DNA from: Euleptes europaea
Lineage: Eukaryota > Chordata > Lepidosauria > Squamata > Sphaerodactylidae
Length of the DNA: 64,000 nucleotides
Reading direction: 5' to 3'
NCBI RefSeq assembly: GCF_029931775.1
Contig: NC_079320.1
Coordinates: 78,510,656 to 78,574,655, forward strand
The notes below the pieces were generated by a model. The model saw nothing but the letters and a program-made list of their open reading frames with translations. It was not told the DNA's origin and searched no databases. A program made the translations under genes and the position numbers. Shown piece after piece: positions 53,765 through 63,084 of the stretch (within the stretch, counting starts at the first letter, position 1; each line of letters begins with the position of its first letter).

Positions 53765-54475
53765 CTTCATTGCTGCATGGGAGGGTGGGCGTTGGGTTTG
53801 CTGCTGCCTAGATGCACAGGTCCCCTCCATCCCAATCCTTCAAACTGAAAAATAAGCCCCCAAGCACAGTTTTGAGATTTCGGATGGGAAAAATATGCAT
53901 CGAGAGAGAGGCAAGTTGAAGGCGAAACCTCCCATGCATTCATGGCCACTAAGTATTCATTTCTGCATGGCAGGGTTGGCCTTGGATTTGCTGCTGTCTA
54001 GATGCACATTTTCCCTCCATCCCAATCCTTCAAACTAAACAATAAGCCCCCATGCAGAGTTTTGAGATTTTGGATGGGAAAAATCTGCATCGAGAGAGGC
54101 AAATTCAAGGCGAAACCTCCCATGCATTCATGGCCACTAAGTATTCCTTTCTGCATGGGAGGGTTGGCCTTGGATTTGCTGCTGTCTAGATGCACATTTC
54201 CCCTCCATCCCAATGCTTCAAACTGAAAAATAAGCCCCCGTGCAGAGTTTTGAGATTTCGGATGGGAAAAATATGCATCGAGAGAGAGGCAAGTTCAAGG
54301 CGAAACCTCCCATGCATTCATGGCCACTAAGTATTCATTTCTGCCTGGGAGGTTTCGCCTCGGGTTGACCGCTCTCTAGATGAACATTCACCCCCTCAGA
54401 ATTCTCAGAACTCAACAATAAGCCCCCATGCAGAGTTTTGAGAACTAGGATGGGGTAAATGTGCATCTGTGTGTG
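53765..54475. repeat. Satellite-like tandem array, four units of about 188-189 bp
   Basis: GATGCACA(T/G) landmarks at about 53811, 54000, 54189 and 54377 give periods of 189, 189 and 188. Units share CATCCCAATCCTTCAAACT, AATAAGCCCC and CCCATGCATTCATGGCC. The array sits in SEL1L3 intron 1. The fourth unit shares GACCGCTCTCTAGATG with the left edge of the window. Confidence 0.95.
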
Positions 54476-54675
54476 TGTAAAGTGCCTTCAAGTCGCAGCT
54501 GAATTATGGCGACCCCCTTTTGGGGTTTTCATGGCAAGAGACTAACAGGTGGTTTGCCAGTGCCTTCCTCTGCATAGCGACCCTGGTATTCCTTGGTGGT
54601 CTCCCATCCAAATACTAACCAGAGCCGACCCTGCTTAGCTTCTGAGATCTGACAAGATCAGGCTAGCCTGGTGTA
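54472..54675 (-). repeat. 5S rRNA-derived SINE with BovB-like tail
   Basis: Tail complement GTGCCTTCAAGTCGCAGCTG, then GGTCTCCCATCCAAATACTA and CTGCTTAGCTTCTGAGATCT, the complement of 5S rRNA internal sequence. Confidence 0.9.
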
Positions 54676-55002
54676 TCTGGGGAGTGGCAAATCCAAGGCA
54701 AAACCTCCCATGCAGAAATGACCTCAGAAACACAAGGAGTTTGTGGTTTTGTTGTGGTGTGGGTGTGTTAAGTGCCCCTACAGCCTCGCTCGGGTCTTGC
54801 AAACTGAGGGGCTGTGGATTCCTTTATGGAGTCAATCCATCTCATGTTGGGTCTTCCTCCTTTTTCTGCGGCCTTTCACTTTTCCTAGCATGATTGTCTT
54901 TTCCAGTGACTCTTGTCTTCTCATAATGTGAACCAAGTAGGTTAGCTTCAGTTTAGTCATTTGAGCTTCTAGGGACAATTCCGGCTTGATTCGATCTAGA
55001 AC

Positions 55003-55429
55003 TAGGGTTGCCAACCTCCAGGTAGGGTTGCCAGCTCCGGGTTGGGAAATATCTGGAGATTTTTGGGGTGGAGCCTGAGGAGGGTGGGATTTGGGGTGGG
55101 ACTTCCATGCCATGGTGTCCTGTTGTCAAAACTGTCATTCTCTCCAGGTGAACTGATCTCTATCGGATGGAGATCAATTGTACTAGCAGGAGATCTCCAG
55201 CTACTACCTGGAGGTTGGCAACCCTACTTCCAGGAGGTGGCTGGAGATCTCCCACTATTACAACTGATCTCCAGATGACAGAGATCAGTTTACCTGGAGA
55301 AAATGGCTGCTTTGTAAAGTGGATTCTGTGACATTATACCCCCATTGAAGTCCCTCCCCAAACCCCACCCTCCTCAGGCTCCACCCCAAAATTCTGCAGG
55401 TATTTCCAGGCCCAGAGCTAGGAACCCTA
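55003..55429. mobile_element. hAT-type MITE in BovB, perfect 8-bp TSD
   Basis: Ends TAGGGTTGCCAACC and GCTAGGAACCCTA, flanked by TCTAGAAC at 54995-55002 and 55430-55437. It is split by another MITE after only 20 bp. Confidence 0.92.
55023..55226. mobile_element. hAT-type MITE nested in the MITE above
   Basis: TAGGGTTGCCAGCTCC to GTTGGCAACCCTA, flanked by CCTCCAGG and CTTCCAGG (7 of 8) in the outer element. Confidence 0.9.
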
Positions 55430-55937
55430 TCTAGAACCCACTGATTTGTCTTTTATGGTGGTCCTCAGTGTCCGTTAAACTCTCCTCCAACACCACATTT
55501 CAAATTAATCAATTTTCTTCTTATCAGCTGTCTTCATTGTCCAACTTTCACATCCATACCTTTTTGTTTTTTTATCGTTGTCCTTCCATTTTTGGGTCTC
55601 TGCTACCAAAACCTTATTTTGCTTCTTTTAAAAAAATATGATTGATAAAATTCTCATAAAAGCCTTTAGGCTACCCCGGAGTGCTCTGGAGTCCTGCTGG
55701 ATAGCTGTTCAGGCGAGAATGTATTTGGGAGAGCACAGTCTTTAAACTGGGATGACATTCAGGGCTCATTACCAAGTTCTTTGGTGACCGTAACTGGTCC
55801 CAAATAGATATTTGGTTTACACTTATTGCCCAAAATCTAACTGGAAAAAAAATCTTCATGGAGATCATTACAGCTATCATTTGCATCAATTACCTTTTAG
55901 TAATAAAGAAACATTTTCTCATCTTTTTCTTTCCTAG

Positions 55938-56502
55938 AAAAGTATGCCGGCTTCTGGAAGGGAAACACTGCTGACGACACCTGTCCGTCCTCAGCCTGAA
56001 TATGATCTATTTTATGAAGACTACATTAATCTGAATGTTTTGAACAAAAGGGTGCTCAATGACACTGAAGTTTCTGTTTACTATTTATGCTCAAATCCAT
56101 GCATCGTCACTATAGAGGCCATAGCTTCGTTGGAATTCAGAACAGGTGTGTCAGTGTATAAGAAGAGCTGGGAGGATAGCCACCTCCACAGCAGCAGGAG
56201 TCGAACGGTGAAGCTGAAATTTCCAAGCAGCATGGTTTTCAGAGATGACTATTTCATCAGACATTCCTTAATCGTGCATACAGTGATACTGTATGCATGG
56301 ATTACTCATAAGCAAGTGAGGATCCATCACACTCAGCGAGGGGAAGGATACCTGCAGGCTGTTGCCAAAGACTACGCTTTGTTGGAAACTGTTCCACCTT
56401 TCGAGCGTCCATACAAAGACCACAAAGTGTGTTTGAAATGGAACTTGGAATATACATGGAAACTGCAGTCAAACAGGATTCCTCAGTGTCTGCACGAGAC
56501 AG
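55938..56502 (+). CDS. SEL1L3: SEL1L3 coding exon 2
   Basis: This exon has an acceptor with a pyrimidine-rich tract (TTTTTCTTTCCTAG), 565 coding bases (188 codons plus one base), and a donor, ACAG then GTAGGC. Residues line up with recalled human SEL1L3 across the whole exon: SVYYLCSNPCIVTIEA, VYKKSW, HLHSSRSRTVKLKFPS, FRDDYFIRHS, AWITHK, AVAKDYALLETVPPFERPYK and NRIPQC. Conserved cysteines are kept. The region is the extracellular/luminal N-terminal part of the mature protein. The left-over G would give Asp with the next exon, as in human. Reading past the donor continues open for about 60 codons, but that part is intron. No third exon was found before the window ends. Confidence 0.96.
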
Positions 56503-56559
56503 GTAGGCATTTTCCTCTTGGAGGGGAACTGTCTTTGTTGCCAAATTGGCATATGATGC

Positions 56560-57093
56560 CTTGGTTCAGACAGAACACAAAATCATGGTTTATTTCAACT
56601 GTGGTTAGCATTTGTGACAACACGATTCCGCTGACAGATAATCGGGCTTATTTTGTGGCTTTTACTTTGGCCAGCACATGAGGCTCACCCGGGAACTGGC
56701 CAGAATTAAGCCAGGGCATGCATCATGAGACACCATGGCTAAGACTAACTGTGGTTGATAAACCATTTTCATATCATGGTTCAGATCTCGGTTTGACAGA
56801 CCCAAGCTAACTATGGCCTTTTATGCAGGGACGTTTCCCCGCGGTCACCCCCCACCGACTGCTTCGGGGCTTCCTTTTGATTATGCATGCCTTTTCTGCC
56901 CATCAGAGATTGCCTTGCTCTCCCCGTGCATTTTGCCCGTGTTTTCCAGATGCTGTTTTAGCCAGAATCTGCGGGCAAAATGTGCAGGGAAAGTGAGGCG
57001 ACTTCTGATGGGTGGATAAGGCATGCATCATCAAAAGGAAGCCCCGAAGCAGTCGGTGGGGGTGACCACAGGGAAACATCCCTGCATAAAAGG
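56560..57093. repeat. Palindromic repeats in SEL1L3 intron 2
   Basis: Positions 56817-57093 form a long foldback: CCTTTTATGCAGGGA / TCCCTGCATAAAAGG at the ends, then GGTCACCCCCCACCGACTGC / GCAGTCGGTGGGGGTGACC and CTTCGGGGCTTCCTTTTGAT. Relatives lie at 20151-20579 and 20873-20940. Positions 56560-56815 contain ATGGTTTATTTCAACTGTGG and its near inverse, probably another short repeat. Confidence 0.75.
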
Positions 57094-57204
57094 TGGGGAC
57101 CGCAGGGAAATGTCCTGGAGTGGCCCAGGTTTGGATGATCTTGCAAAGCAGTTTTGTGTTATGCCTAAACAGGGCTTTTCTGAATATGCATGTACTATTA
57201 AAGA

Positions 57205-57390
57205 GCTGGTGTGGTGTAGTGGTTAGAGTGCCAGACTAGGATCCGTGGGACCCAGATTCAAATCCCCACTCTGCCCTGGAAGCGCACTGGGTAACATTGG
57301 GCCAGTCACACACTCTCAGCTTCAGTTACCTCACAGAGTGGTTGTTATGGAGGTAAAATGAAGCCAAAGAGATTGATGTTGTAAGCCACT
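57205..57390 (+). repeat. tRNA-derived SINE, different 3' end
   Basis: AGCTGGTGTGGTGTAGTGG head and GATTCAAATCCCC B-box as in family C, but the 3' half (CTCACAGAGTGGTTGTTATG, TTGTAAGCCACTTTGAAG) differs. Confidence 0.8.
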
Positions 57391-58030
57391 TTGAAGAAGA
57401 GGGAGAGTTGGTTCATTTACCCTGCTTTTTCTATACCGTTAAGGAGTCTTAAATCCAGTTACAATCACCTTCCCTTCCCCTCCCCACAACAGACACCTTG
57501 TGAGGTAAGTGGGGCTGAGAGAACTGTGACTGTGACCCCCAGGAAAACCCTCCCCCACCCCCCAAATCAGCGGCTCTGGATTCTGCCTCGTCCACTTTTC
57601 CCTTGGTAAGCCCCTGGGTTGCTTCCTAAGACCGGATGGTAATCAAATGTCTGGAAAGTTTCTACCGAAGTACGCATGTCAGTGCTGGTGTGTGTGAGAG
57701 CACAAGTATTGTTATGGGGAGGGGCTGTGGCTCAGAGGTAGAGCATCTGCTTGGCATGCAGAAGGTCCCAGGTTCAATCCCCGGCATCCCCAGTTAAAGG
57801 GACCAGGCAAGTAGGTGATGCGAAAGTCCTCTGCCCGAGACCCTGGAGGGCCGCTGCCGATCTGAGTAGACAATACTGACTTTGATGGACCAAGGGTCTG
57901 ATTCAGTAGAAGGCAGCTTCATGCGCTCGTAGCCCAAGGTCACCCAGCAGGCTGCATGTGGAGTAGTGGGGAATCAAACCTGGTTCTCCAGATTAGAGTC
58001 CACGACTCTTAACCACTATACCACACTGGA
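57391..58030 (-). repeat. SINE A copy split by a SINE D insertion
   Basis: Left part 57391-57530 (GAGAGTTGGTTCATTTACCC ... CCCCTCCCCACAACAGACAC); right part 57930-58030 (CCCAAGGTCACCCAGCAGGC ... CCACTATACCACACTGGAT). The gap holds unassigned sequence and the family D SINE. Confidence 0.75.
57715..57930 (+). repeat. tRNA-Ala-like SINE (family D), well preserved
   Basis: GGGGCTGTGGCTCAGAGGTA, GCATCTGCTTGGCATGCAGA, GGTCCCAGGTTCAATCCCCG closely follow tRNA-Ala (A and B boxes). The body, AAAGGGACCAGGCAAGTAGG, and end, AGAAGGCAGCTTCATGCG, show it is a SINE and not a tRNA gene. Confidence 0.92.
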
Positions 58031-59110
58031 TTCCCACTGGGAAGAAAAATGGAGTATTTATGTATGTATAAATAAATAACAATAGTGAGATGCCAACCTA
58101 ATTGTGAGGCGCTCCAGGAGAATGCTGGAAACAGGCACCCTGTTCTAACTTGCCTCGCAGACTATGAAATTTTCATTAGGGAAGGGGACAGAGTCGTGGG
58201 CTGGTCTACAGGCGGTTGGTGCTACAAATCAGCATTCCACAGAATTTTTCCAAGGGAGAAGGAATATTGTGGGGGGGAAGGCTCTCTCTGAGGCCAGTCT
58301 ATCTACTGCGTTTTCATCATGCCCTTTCTCGGGGCACACACGCTTCTCCCCCATTTTATCCTCAAAACAGCCCTGTGAGGTGGACGTGGCTGCAGCGTGA
58401 CTGCCCCCAGGTTATCCAGCATACCTTTATGGTGGAGTGAAGCTTTGAACTAGGGTCTCCTAGATCCTAGACTGACACTCTAACCGCTGCACCACACTGT
58501 CTAAAGGAGACACGTTGGCCAGAACATAGTCTGTCCTCTTCCTCTAAACTTTCTGCTGAGGTGAAGCAGTTGAGGAGGAGAAAGTGATCAGATCTGCCTG
58601 TCTGCAAAATCTTCAAACATTGTTAGGGACCATCTATTACAGTCAATCAAGGAAGATATTTTTTCTAAAATGTTTTTTGTCATTGATGCACCCTTCTGGA
58701 ATATTCTGGAATGAAACCTCTGAGAAGAGAAATGCTGCTTGGCCTGAACCTTTCAATGTGTTGGGTTCCAGGATTGCAAGCTTGTAAATAGCCCCTACGC
58801 TGGTCGACTGTGGTGAGCAAGAATCACTGTAGGCAACAGTGGCCTGAGTAGCTTTTGTCAAATGAAAGAGAGCTGGTCCCTTAATTTTCTTCCAGACGGA
58901 GATGTACATGCAGAGGGTGCCCTCTTGGTGTTGGGCAGCATTAATGTGAACTCTGTTACCTGGGACGCAAGGATGTTGATGGGGTTCAGCACCTCTCAGC
59001 ACAATTCTGTGCTGAAAATACATGAATACGATACCCATATTGTTATTTTTGCCAATCTTGTTTGCTTTTTGAGAAAAAAAAACTTAATATAAAGCTCTGT
59101 AAATCCCTAT
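58031..59110. other. SEL1L3 intron 2, unassigned
   Basis: No repeat recognised. Frames of 68-131 codons occur on both strands (58643-59038 minus the longest) without a recognised family or splice support. Confidence 0.35.
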
Positions 59111-59114
59111 AGTA

Positions 59115-59287
59115 ATAGATATTACTGCCTTGGGCAGTTCATGGGAGGGAGGGAATCTTGGCCATCTTCTAGGCATGGAGTAGGGATCACTGGGTGTGTG
59201 TGGGGGAAGTAGTTGTGAGTTTCCTGCATTGTGCAGGGGGGTTGGACTAGATGACCCTGGTGGTCGCTTCCAACTCTGTGATTCTAG
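59115..59287 (+). repeat. CR1 LINE 3' UTR fragment
   Basis: GGGAGGGAGGGAATCTTGGC, GTTGTGAGTTTCCTGCATTG, GACTAGATGACCCTGGTGG, CTTCCAACTCTGTGATTCTA. Confidence 0.9.
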
Positions 59288-59384
59288 ATATTCTTGCTCC
59301 ATTTGACCCACCTGTTGGTTAATCTTTAAAGTTACAAATTTATATTACATGCACTCCAGCATAGTTTCTGCTGATTTAGACACT

Positions 59385-59392
<8 letters not shown>

Positions 59393-59428
<36 letters not shown>

Positions 59429-59668
59429 GTGCCGTCAAGACACTTCCGACTCATGGCGGCCCTATGAATCTATGTCCTCCAAAACACCCTGTCTTTAACA
59501 GCCTTCCTCAGGTCTTGCAAACTGAGGGTCCTTTATAGAGTCAATCTATCTCTTGCTGGGTCTTCCTCTTTTCCTGCTGCCTTCAACTTTTCCTAGCATG
59601 ATTGTCTTTTCCAGTGACTCTTGTCTTCTCATAATGTGACCAAAGTATGAAAGCCTCAGTTTAGTCAC
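59393..59668 (-). mobile_element. BovB/RTE LINE 3' end, 5'-truncated, with TSD
   Basis: (GT)n and tail complement CACTTCCGACTCATGGCGGC, then TCCTAGCATGATTGTCTTTT to CAGTTTAGTC. ACACTCTTTT flanks both sides as an approximately 10-bp duplication. Confidence 0.9.
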
Positions 59669-59794
59669 ACTCTTTTGCCAACCAATAAAAAGAACAAAAA
59701 ACTATGCCAGCAGACTGTTTGTTTATTTGTTTATTCAAATTTATAGCCCGCCCTCATTACCAGCAAGCCAGGCTCGGGGCAGGTGATAGCTTAC

Positions 59795-60146
59795 TGTGAG
59801 CTCCAGTCCTGTGGCAAACCCATAAACAGATTCCAGCAGACGGCAAGTCCACGAAAGCAGTTTTATTGATTAGACTCGACAGGTTACAGAAGCCATATTC
59901 AGAATGACACTAATAAGGGGCTAAGGCAAGGCACATGGCATATATGGAAAAGCAAAAGGAGATAAGCAGTAATCCTAGGCAACCCCCCTCCCAGTGGCAG
60001 GAAGGAATACTTGGCAATTCCCACACTAAAGGAATCTATGAAGGACTATGAAGTCTATACACGGGGCACAGACTGGCCTTGGAGAGAACTGCAAAACAAC
60101 ACCTGGGAGCACAACCATGAACTGTCTTCATGGCCTGCTCCTGACA
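59795..60146 (-). mobile_element. Solo LTR with 5-bp TSD
   Basis: Read on the minus strand it starts TGTCAGGAGCAGGCC and ends GACTGGAGCTCACA (TG...CA), 352 bp. An AATAAA signal lies in CTAATCAATAAAACTGC. A perfect 5-bp duplication, CTTAC (59790-59794 and 60147-60151), flanks it. No internal region remains, so it is a solo LTR of an ERV- or Gypsy-type element; the matching duplication suggests it is not very old. Confidence 0.8.
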
Positions 60147-60151
60147 CTTAC

Positions 60152-61329
60152 TCAAATTTGGGACCAGCCTTCTGGCCTAGGTAGATTCTGGGATAATGTC
60201 TTTTCTATTAGGCTAATTTTTTAAAAAAGTTTCAAAGACTGATTGCTGATCTCCACAGCGGGTTGGATCCTGCCAGTTTTATACTGGTACAAGTTGGAAG
60301 GTGGGCTTCTTAACTGTACTGAGGATTGTGGGAGCCCTGTGGTCTGGGATCTACAGCGAGATCATCCCTCATCCATCTTACACCAATCATGGGATCCACC
60401 ATTGTCCTGATATCCAAAACAATTTCAGACTCTGAAATATTGGATGTTGAACCCTGAATATTGGGAAGGCAGTGTTTGTGAGGTAAATCTCTAATTTCTA
60501 GAATCAGAGAAGAATTCCAGGGGCAGGCATGTAGAAAAGGGACTATTCTGGCAGGTTTTCTTACCTTTTGAGTTTTTTTGGGGGAAAGCTTTTTTATAAT
60601 TCATCCAACTTTTAAAAGGGCAAAAAGCTTCCTGATCAGTTTTTATGGTACAGTTTCTCAATAGGTTTTGGCATGCAGAGAGAGTACACTGGAAGGGGGA
60701 AAGAATCATGTTGGCCAAGGAAAACTATTCGAGGGTAAAAATCCAGTGTAATATTTAAACCAAAGGTACAACAGGTTCTTCATCCACAGTATGCACCTGA
60801 CTTCCTCTTGGCTTTACAAACTGCATAACCAAAAATTATTTTCTGCAAGTTGAACGTATGATTATCCCTCATGTATGCTTACTCACACGTTCACATACAC
60901 ACGCATCTTAAAGAAAAAGATAACATTTTAAATAACTATTGCATAACTTATGCAGAGAGCTAGGTGTTTATTTCTCAGAGATTCTGACATAAAACCATGG
61001 TCTGGAAAACATGTGCTTTATATCTGATGTCGGGCAGAGCAATAGTTAATCTATCAATAGTTAATAGTTAATCTACAGAAAAATTGAAGAGTTAATCTAG
61101 TTCTGGGTTTTCCAAATGATACAGAGACAACTGTTTTGTGCACTGTGCAAAAAGGTGGGAAAGTATATCCTGCACTTCTAGTTGTTCTAGCTGCGAATAT
61201 TACTGAAATTAAAAATCCAGATGGCATCTTCATAACTGTGGACGGTAACCTTGCATACCGTGGCTGCTTACTCATCTACACATAAGGTAGCACATTAATC
61301 TCTTTCTGCAAGACACCTCAGATTTGAAC
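60152..61329. other. SEL1L3 intron 2, unassigned
   Basis: No repeat recognised. A 66-codon open stretch without Met at about 61077-61280 (plus) reads protein-like (VLGFPNDTETTVLC) but aligns with no SEL1L3 exon I recall. Confidence 0.35.
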
Positions 61330-61423
61330 ATAGTGTATGGTATTGTCGAAGGCTTTCACGGTCAGAGTTCATTGGTTCTTGTAGGTTATCCGGGTTGTGT
61401 AACCGTGGTCTTGGAATTTTCTT

Positions 61424-61466
61424 TCCTGACGTTTCGCCAGCAACTGTGGCAGGCATCTTCAGAGTA
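61424..61466 (-). ncRNA. Hammerhead ribozyme motif, left arm
   Basis: Minus strand TACT, CTGAAGA, helix II with TGCCTGCCACAGTTGCTGGC, GAA, ACGT, C, AGGA. Helix I has one mismatch (TACT against AGGA). Confidence 0.68.
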
Positions 61467-61668
61467 GTAACACTGAAGGACAGTGTCTCTCAGTGTCAAG
61501 GGTGTAGGAAGAGTAATATATAGTCAGAAAGGGGTTGGGTTTGAGCTGAGTATTGTCCTGCAAAAGTATTGTCCTGTAAGTATCAAGATAATGTGCTAAT
61601 GAGGGTATGGTATGTTAATATGGAACCATTGTATCCTGAAGTGATCTGTTAATGTGTGTAATCCAAAA

Positions 61669-62136
61669 CTAATCTGTATGGCTATTGTTGAATGTTGTCT
61701 TTGTCTGGAGGTTTTTCAGGGCAGGAAGCCAAGCCTTATTCATTCTTAAACTCTCCTCTTTTCTGTTAAAGTTGTGCTGATGTTTATGAATTTCAATGGC
61801 TTCTCTGTGCAATCTGACAAAATAGTTGGTAGAATTGTCCAGTCTTTCAGTGTCTTGGAATAAGACCCTGTGTCCTGTTTGTGTCAGTCCATGTTCAGCC
61901 ACTGCTGATTTCTCAGGTTGGCCAAGTCTGCAGTATCTTTCATGTTCTTTTATCCTTGTTTGTATGCTGCGTTTTGTGGTCCCGATGTAAACTTCTCCAC
62001 AGCTGCAAGGTATACGATATACTCCTGCAGAGGTGAGGGGGTCTCTTTTGTCTTTTGCTGATCGTAGCATTTGTTGTATTTTCTTGGTGGGTTTAAACAC
62101 TGTTTGTAGGTTATGGAGAAACTTTTGAAAAAACAT
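61669..62136 (-). CDS. GIY-YIG endonuclease domain protein, left arm
   Basis: A 155-residue frame that starts at the spacer and points outward. GVYRIPCSCGEVYIGTTKRS is the GIY-YIG signature; IQTRIKEHERYCR carries the conserved Arg and His; SAVAEHGLTQTGH a downstream Glu/His region. It matches the C-terminal endonuclease of PLE proteins and lacks the RT. The start Met lies partly in the spacer (MFFQKF), so the natural upstream part is missing. Whether it is translated is unknown. It is identical to the right-arm protein from HNLQTVF onward. Confidence 0.8.
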   Translation of the reverse strand: MFFQKFLHNLQTVFKPTKKIQQMLRSAKDKRDPLTSAGVYRIPCSCGEVYIGTTKRSIQTRIKEHERYCRLGQPEKSAVAEHGLTQTGHRVLFQDTERLDNSTNYFVRLHREAIEIHKHQHNFNRKEESLRMNKAWLPALKNLQTKTTFNNSHTD

Positions 62137-62580
62137 AACCTACAAACAGTGTTTAAACCCACCAAGAAAATACAACAAATGCTACGATCAGCAAAAGACA
62201 AAAGAGACCCCCTCACCTCTGCAGGAGTATATCGTATACCTTGCAGCTGTGGAGAAGTTTACATCGGGACCACAAAACGCAGCATACAAACAAGGATAAA
62301 AGAACATGAAAGATACTGCAGACTTGGCCAACCTGAGAAATCAGCAGTGGCTGAACATGGACTGACACAAACAGGACACAGGGTCTTATTCCAAGACACT
62401 GAAAGACTGGACAATTCTACCAACTATTTTGTCAGATTGCACAGAGAAGCCATTGAAATTCATAAACATCAGCACAACTTTAACAGAAAAGAGGAGAGTT
62501 TAAGAATGAATAAGGCTTGGCTTCCTGCCCTGAAAAACCTCCAGACAAAGACAACATTCAACAATAGCCATACAGATTAG
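62113..62580 (+). CDS. GIY-YIG endonuclease domain protein, right arm
   Basis: The mirror copy of the left-arm frame, 155 residues, starting MEKLLKK in the spacer and continuing HNLQTVFKPTKK. The two frames overlap at their first 24 bases in opposite directions, so they diverge from one 18-bp spacer. All signature residues are the same. Identity of the two arms suggests either a very recent event or continuing gene conversion. Confidence 0.8.
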   Translation: MEKLLKKHNLQTVFKPTKKIQQMLRSAKDKRDPLTSAGVYRIPCSCGEVYIGTTKRSIQTRIKEHERYCRLGQPEKSAVAEHGLTQTGHRVLFQDTERLDNSTNYFVRLHREAIEIHKHQHNFNRKEESLRMNKAWLPALKNLQTKTTFNNSHTD

Positions 62581-62782
62581 TTTTGGATTACACACATTAA
62601 CAGATCACTTCAGGATACAATGGTTCCATATTAACATACCATACCCTCATTAGCACATTATCTTGATACTTACAGGACAATACTTTTGCAGGACAATACT
62701 CAGCTCAAACCCAACCCCTTTCTGACTATATATTACTCTTCCTACACCCTTGACACTGAGAGACACTGTCCTTCAGTGTTAC

Positions 62783-62825
62783 TACTCTGAAGATGCCTGC
62801 CACAGTTGCTGGCGAAACGTCAGGA
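62783..62825 (+). ncRNA. Hammerhead ribozyme motif, right arm
   Basis: The exact mirror of 61424-61466: CTGAAGA at 62787-62793, GAA, ACGT, C, AGGA to 62825. Confidence 0.68.
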
Positions 62826-63084
62826 AAGAAAATTCCAAGACCACGGTTACACAACCCGGATAACCTACAAGAACCAATAGTGTATGGTAAATTGTGAAAG
62901 GGACAATATTGCTTGAAGAATGGGTTACCCACTTGATTAATTCTACTGGTATTTTTAAAAACAGTTCCAATAGTGATGGGGGTAGAGGAATCTTTGAAGG
63001 TTAGCTACTGGGCATCAGCAGCAATGGAAGGTGATTAAGGTGGAGGATCTATCCTAGACAACGGGAGTGCCACTTCAACTAACT

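Larger units (their letters stand above)
54755..55560 (-). mobile_element. BovB/RTE LINE fragment split by nested MITEs
   Basis: 3' side 54755-55002 (TCCTAGCATGATTGTCTTTT, CAGTTTAGTCATTTGAGC, GATTCGATCTAGAAC). It resumes at 55430 (TCTAGAACCCACTGATTTGT, CTCTCCTCCAACACCACATT). The order of events is clear: BovB, then the outer MITE, then the inner MITE. Confidence 0.92.
61343..62876. mobile_element. Large palindromic Penelope-like derivative, twin GIY-YIG frames
   Basis: Arms 61373-62115 and 62134-62876 (743 bp each) are reverse complements around an 18-bp spacer, with no difference seen. A further 30 bp (TTGTCGAAGGCTTTCACGG...) exists only at the left end. A perfect 13-bp duplication, ATAGTGTATGGTA (61330-61342, 62877-62889), flanks the unit. 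Each arm carries, from the outside in, the PLE end, a hammerhead, about 200 bp non-coding and a 155-codon GIY-YIG frame. No RT is present. Confidence 0.93.

Noticed and set aside
53204-53830. 208-codon minus-strand frame over SEL1L3 exon 1
   Set aside because: Antisense by-product of a GC-rich region; composition is Pro/Arg/Ala-rich without a domain.
53765-54475. CRISPR-like array
   Set aside because: The whole 189-bp unit is repeated with no unique spacers, in a vertebrate intron; it is a satellite-like tandem repeat.
57715-57790. tRNA-Ala gene
   Set aside because: The head is very tRNA-like, but the aminoacyl end does not pair properly and it continues into a SINE body shared with six other copies.
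58643-59038. 131-codon minus-strand frame in SEL1L3 intron 2
   Set aside because: No family resemblance, no splice or promoter evidence, and an equally open frame on the other strand.
61077-61280. Possible SEL1L3 exon 3 (LGFPNDTETTV...)
   Set aside because: LGFP recalls the human LGFPYASSGE, but the following residues do not align, there is an in-frame stop before any good donor, and exon 3 should be well conserved.
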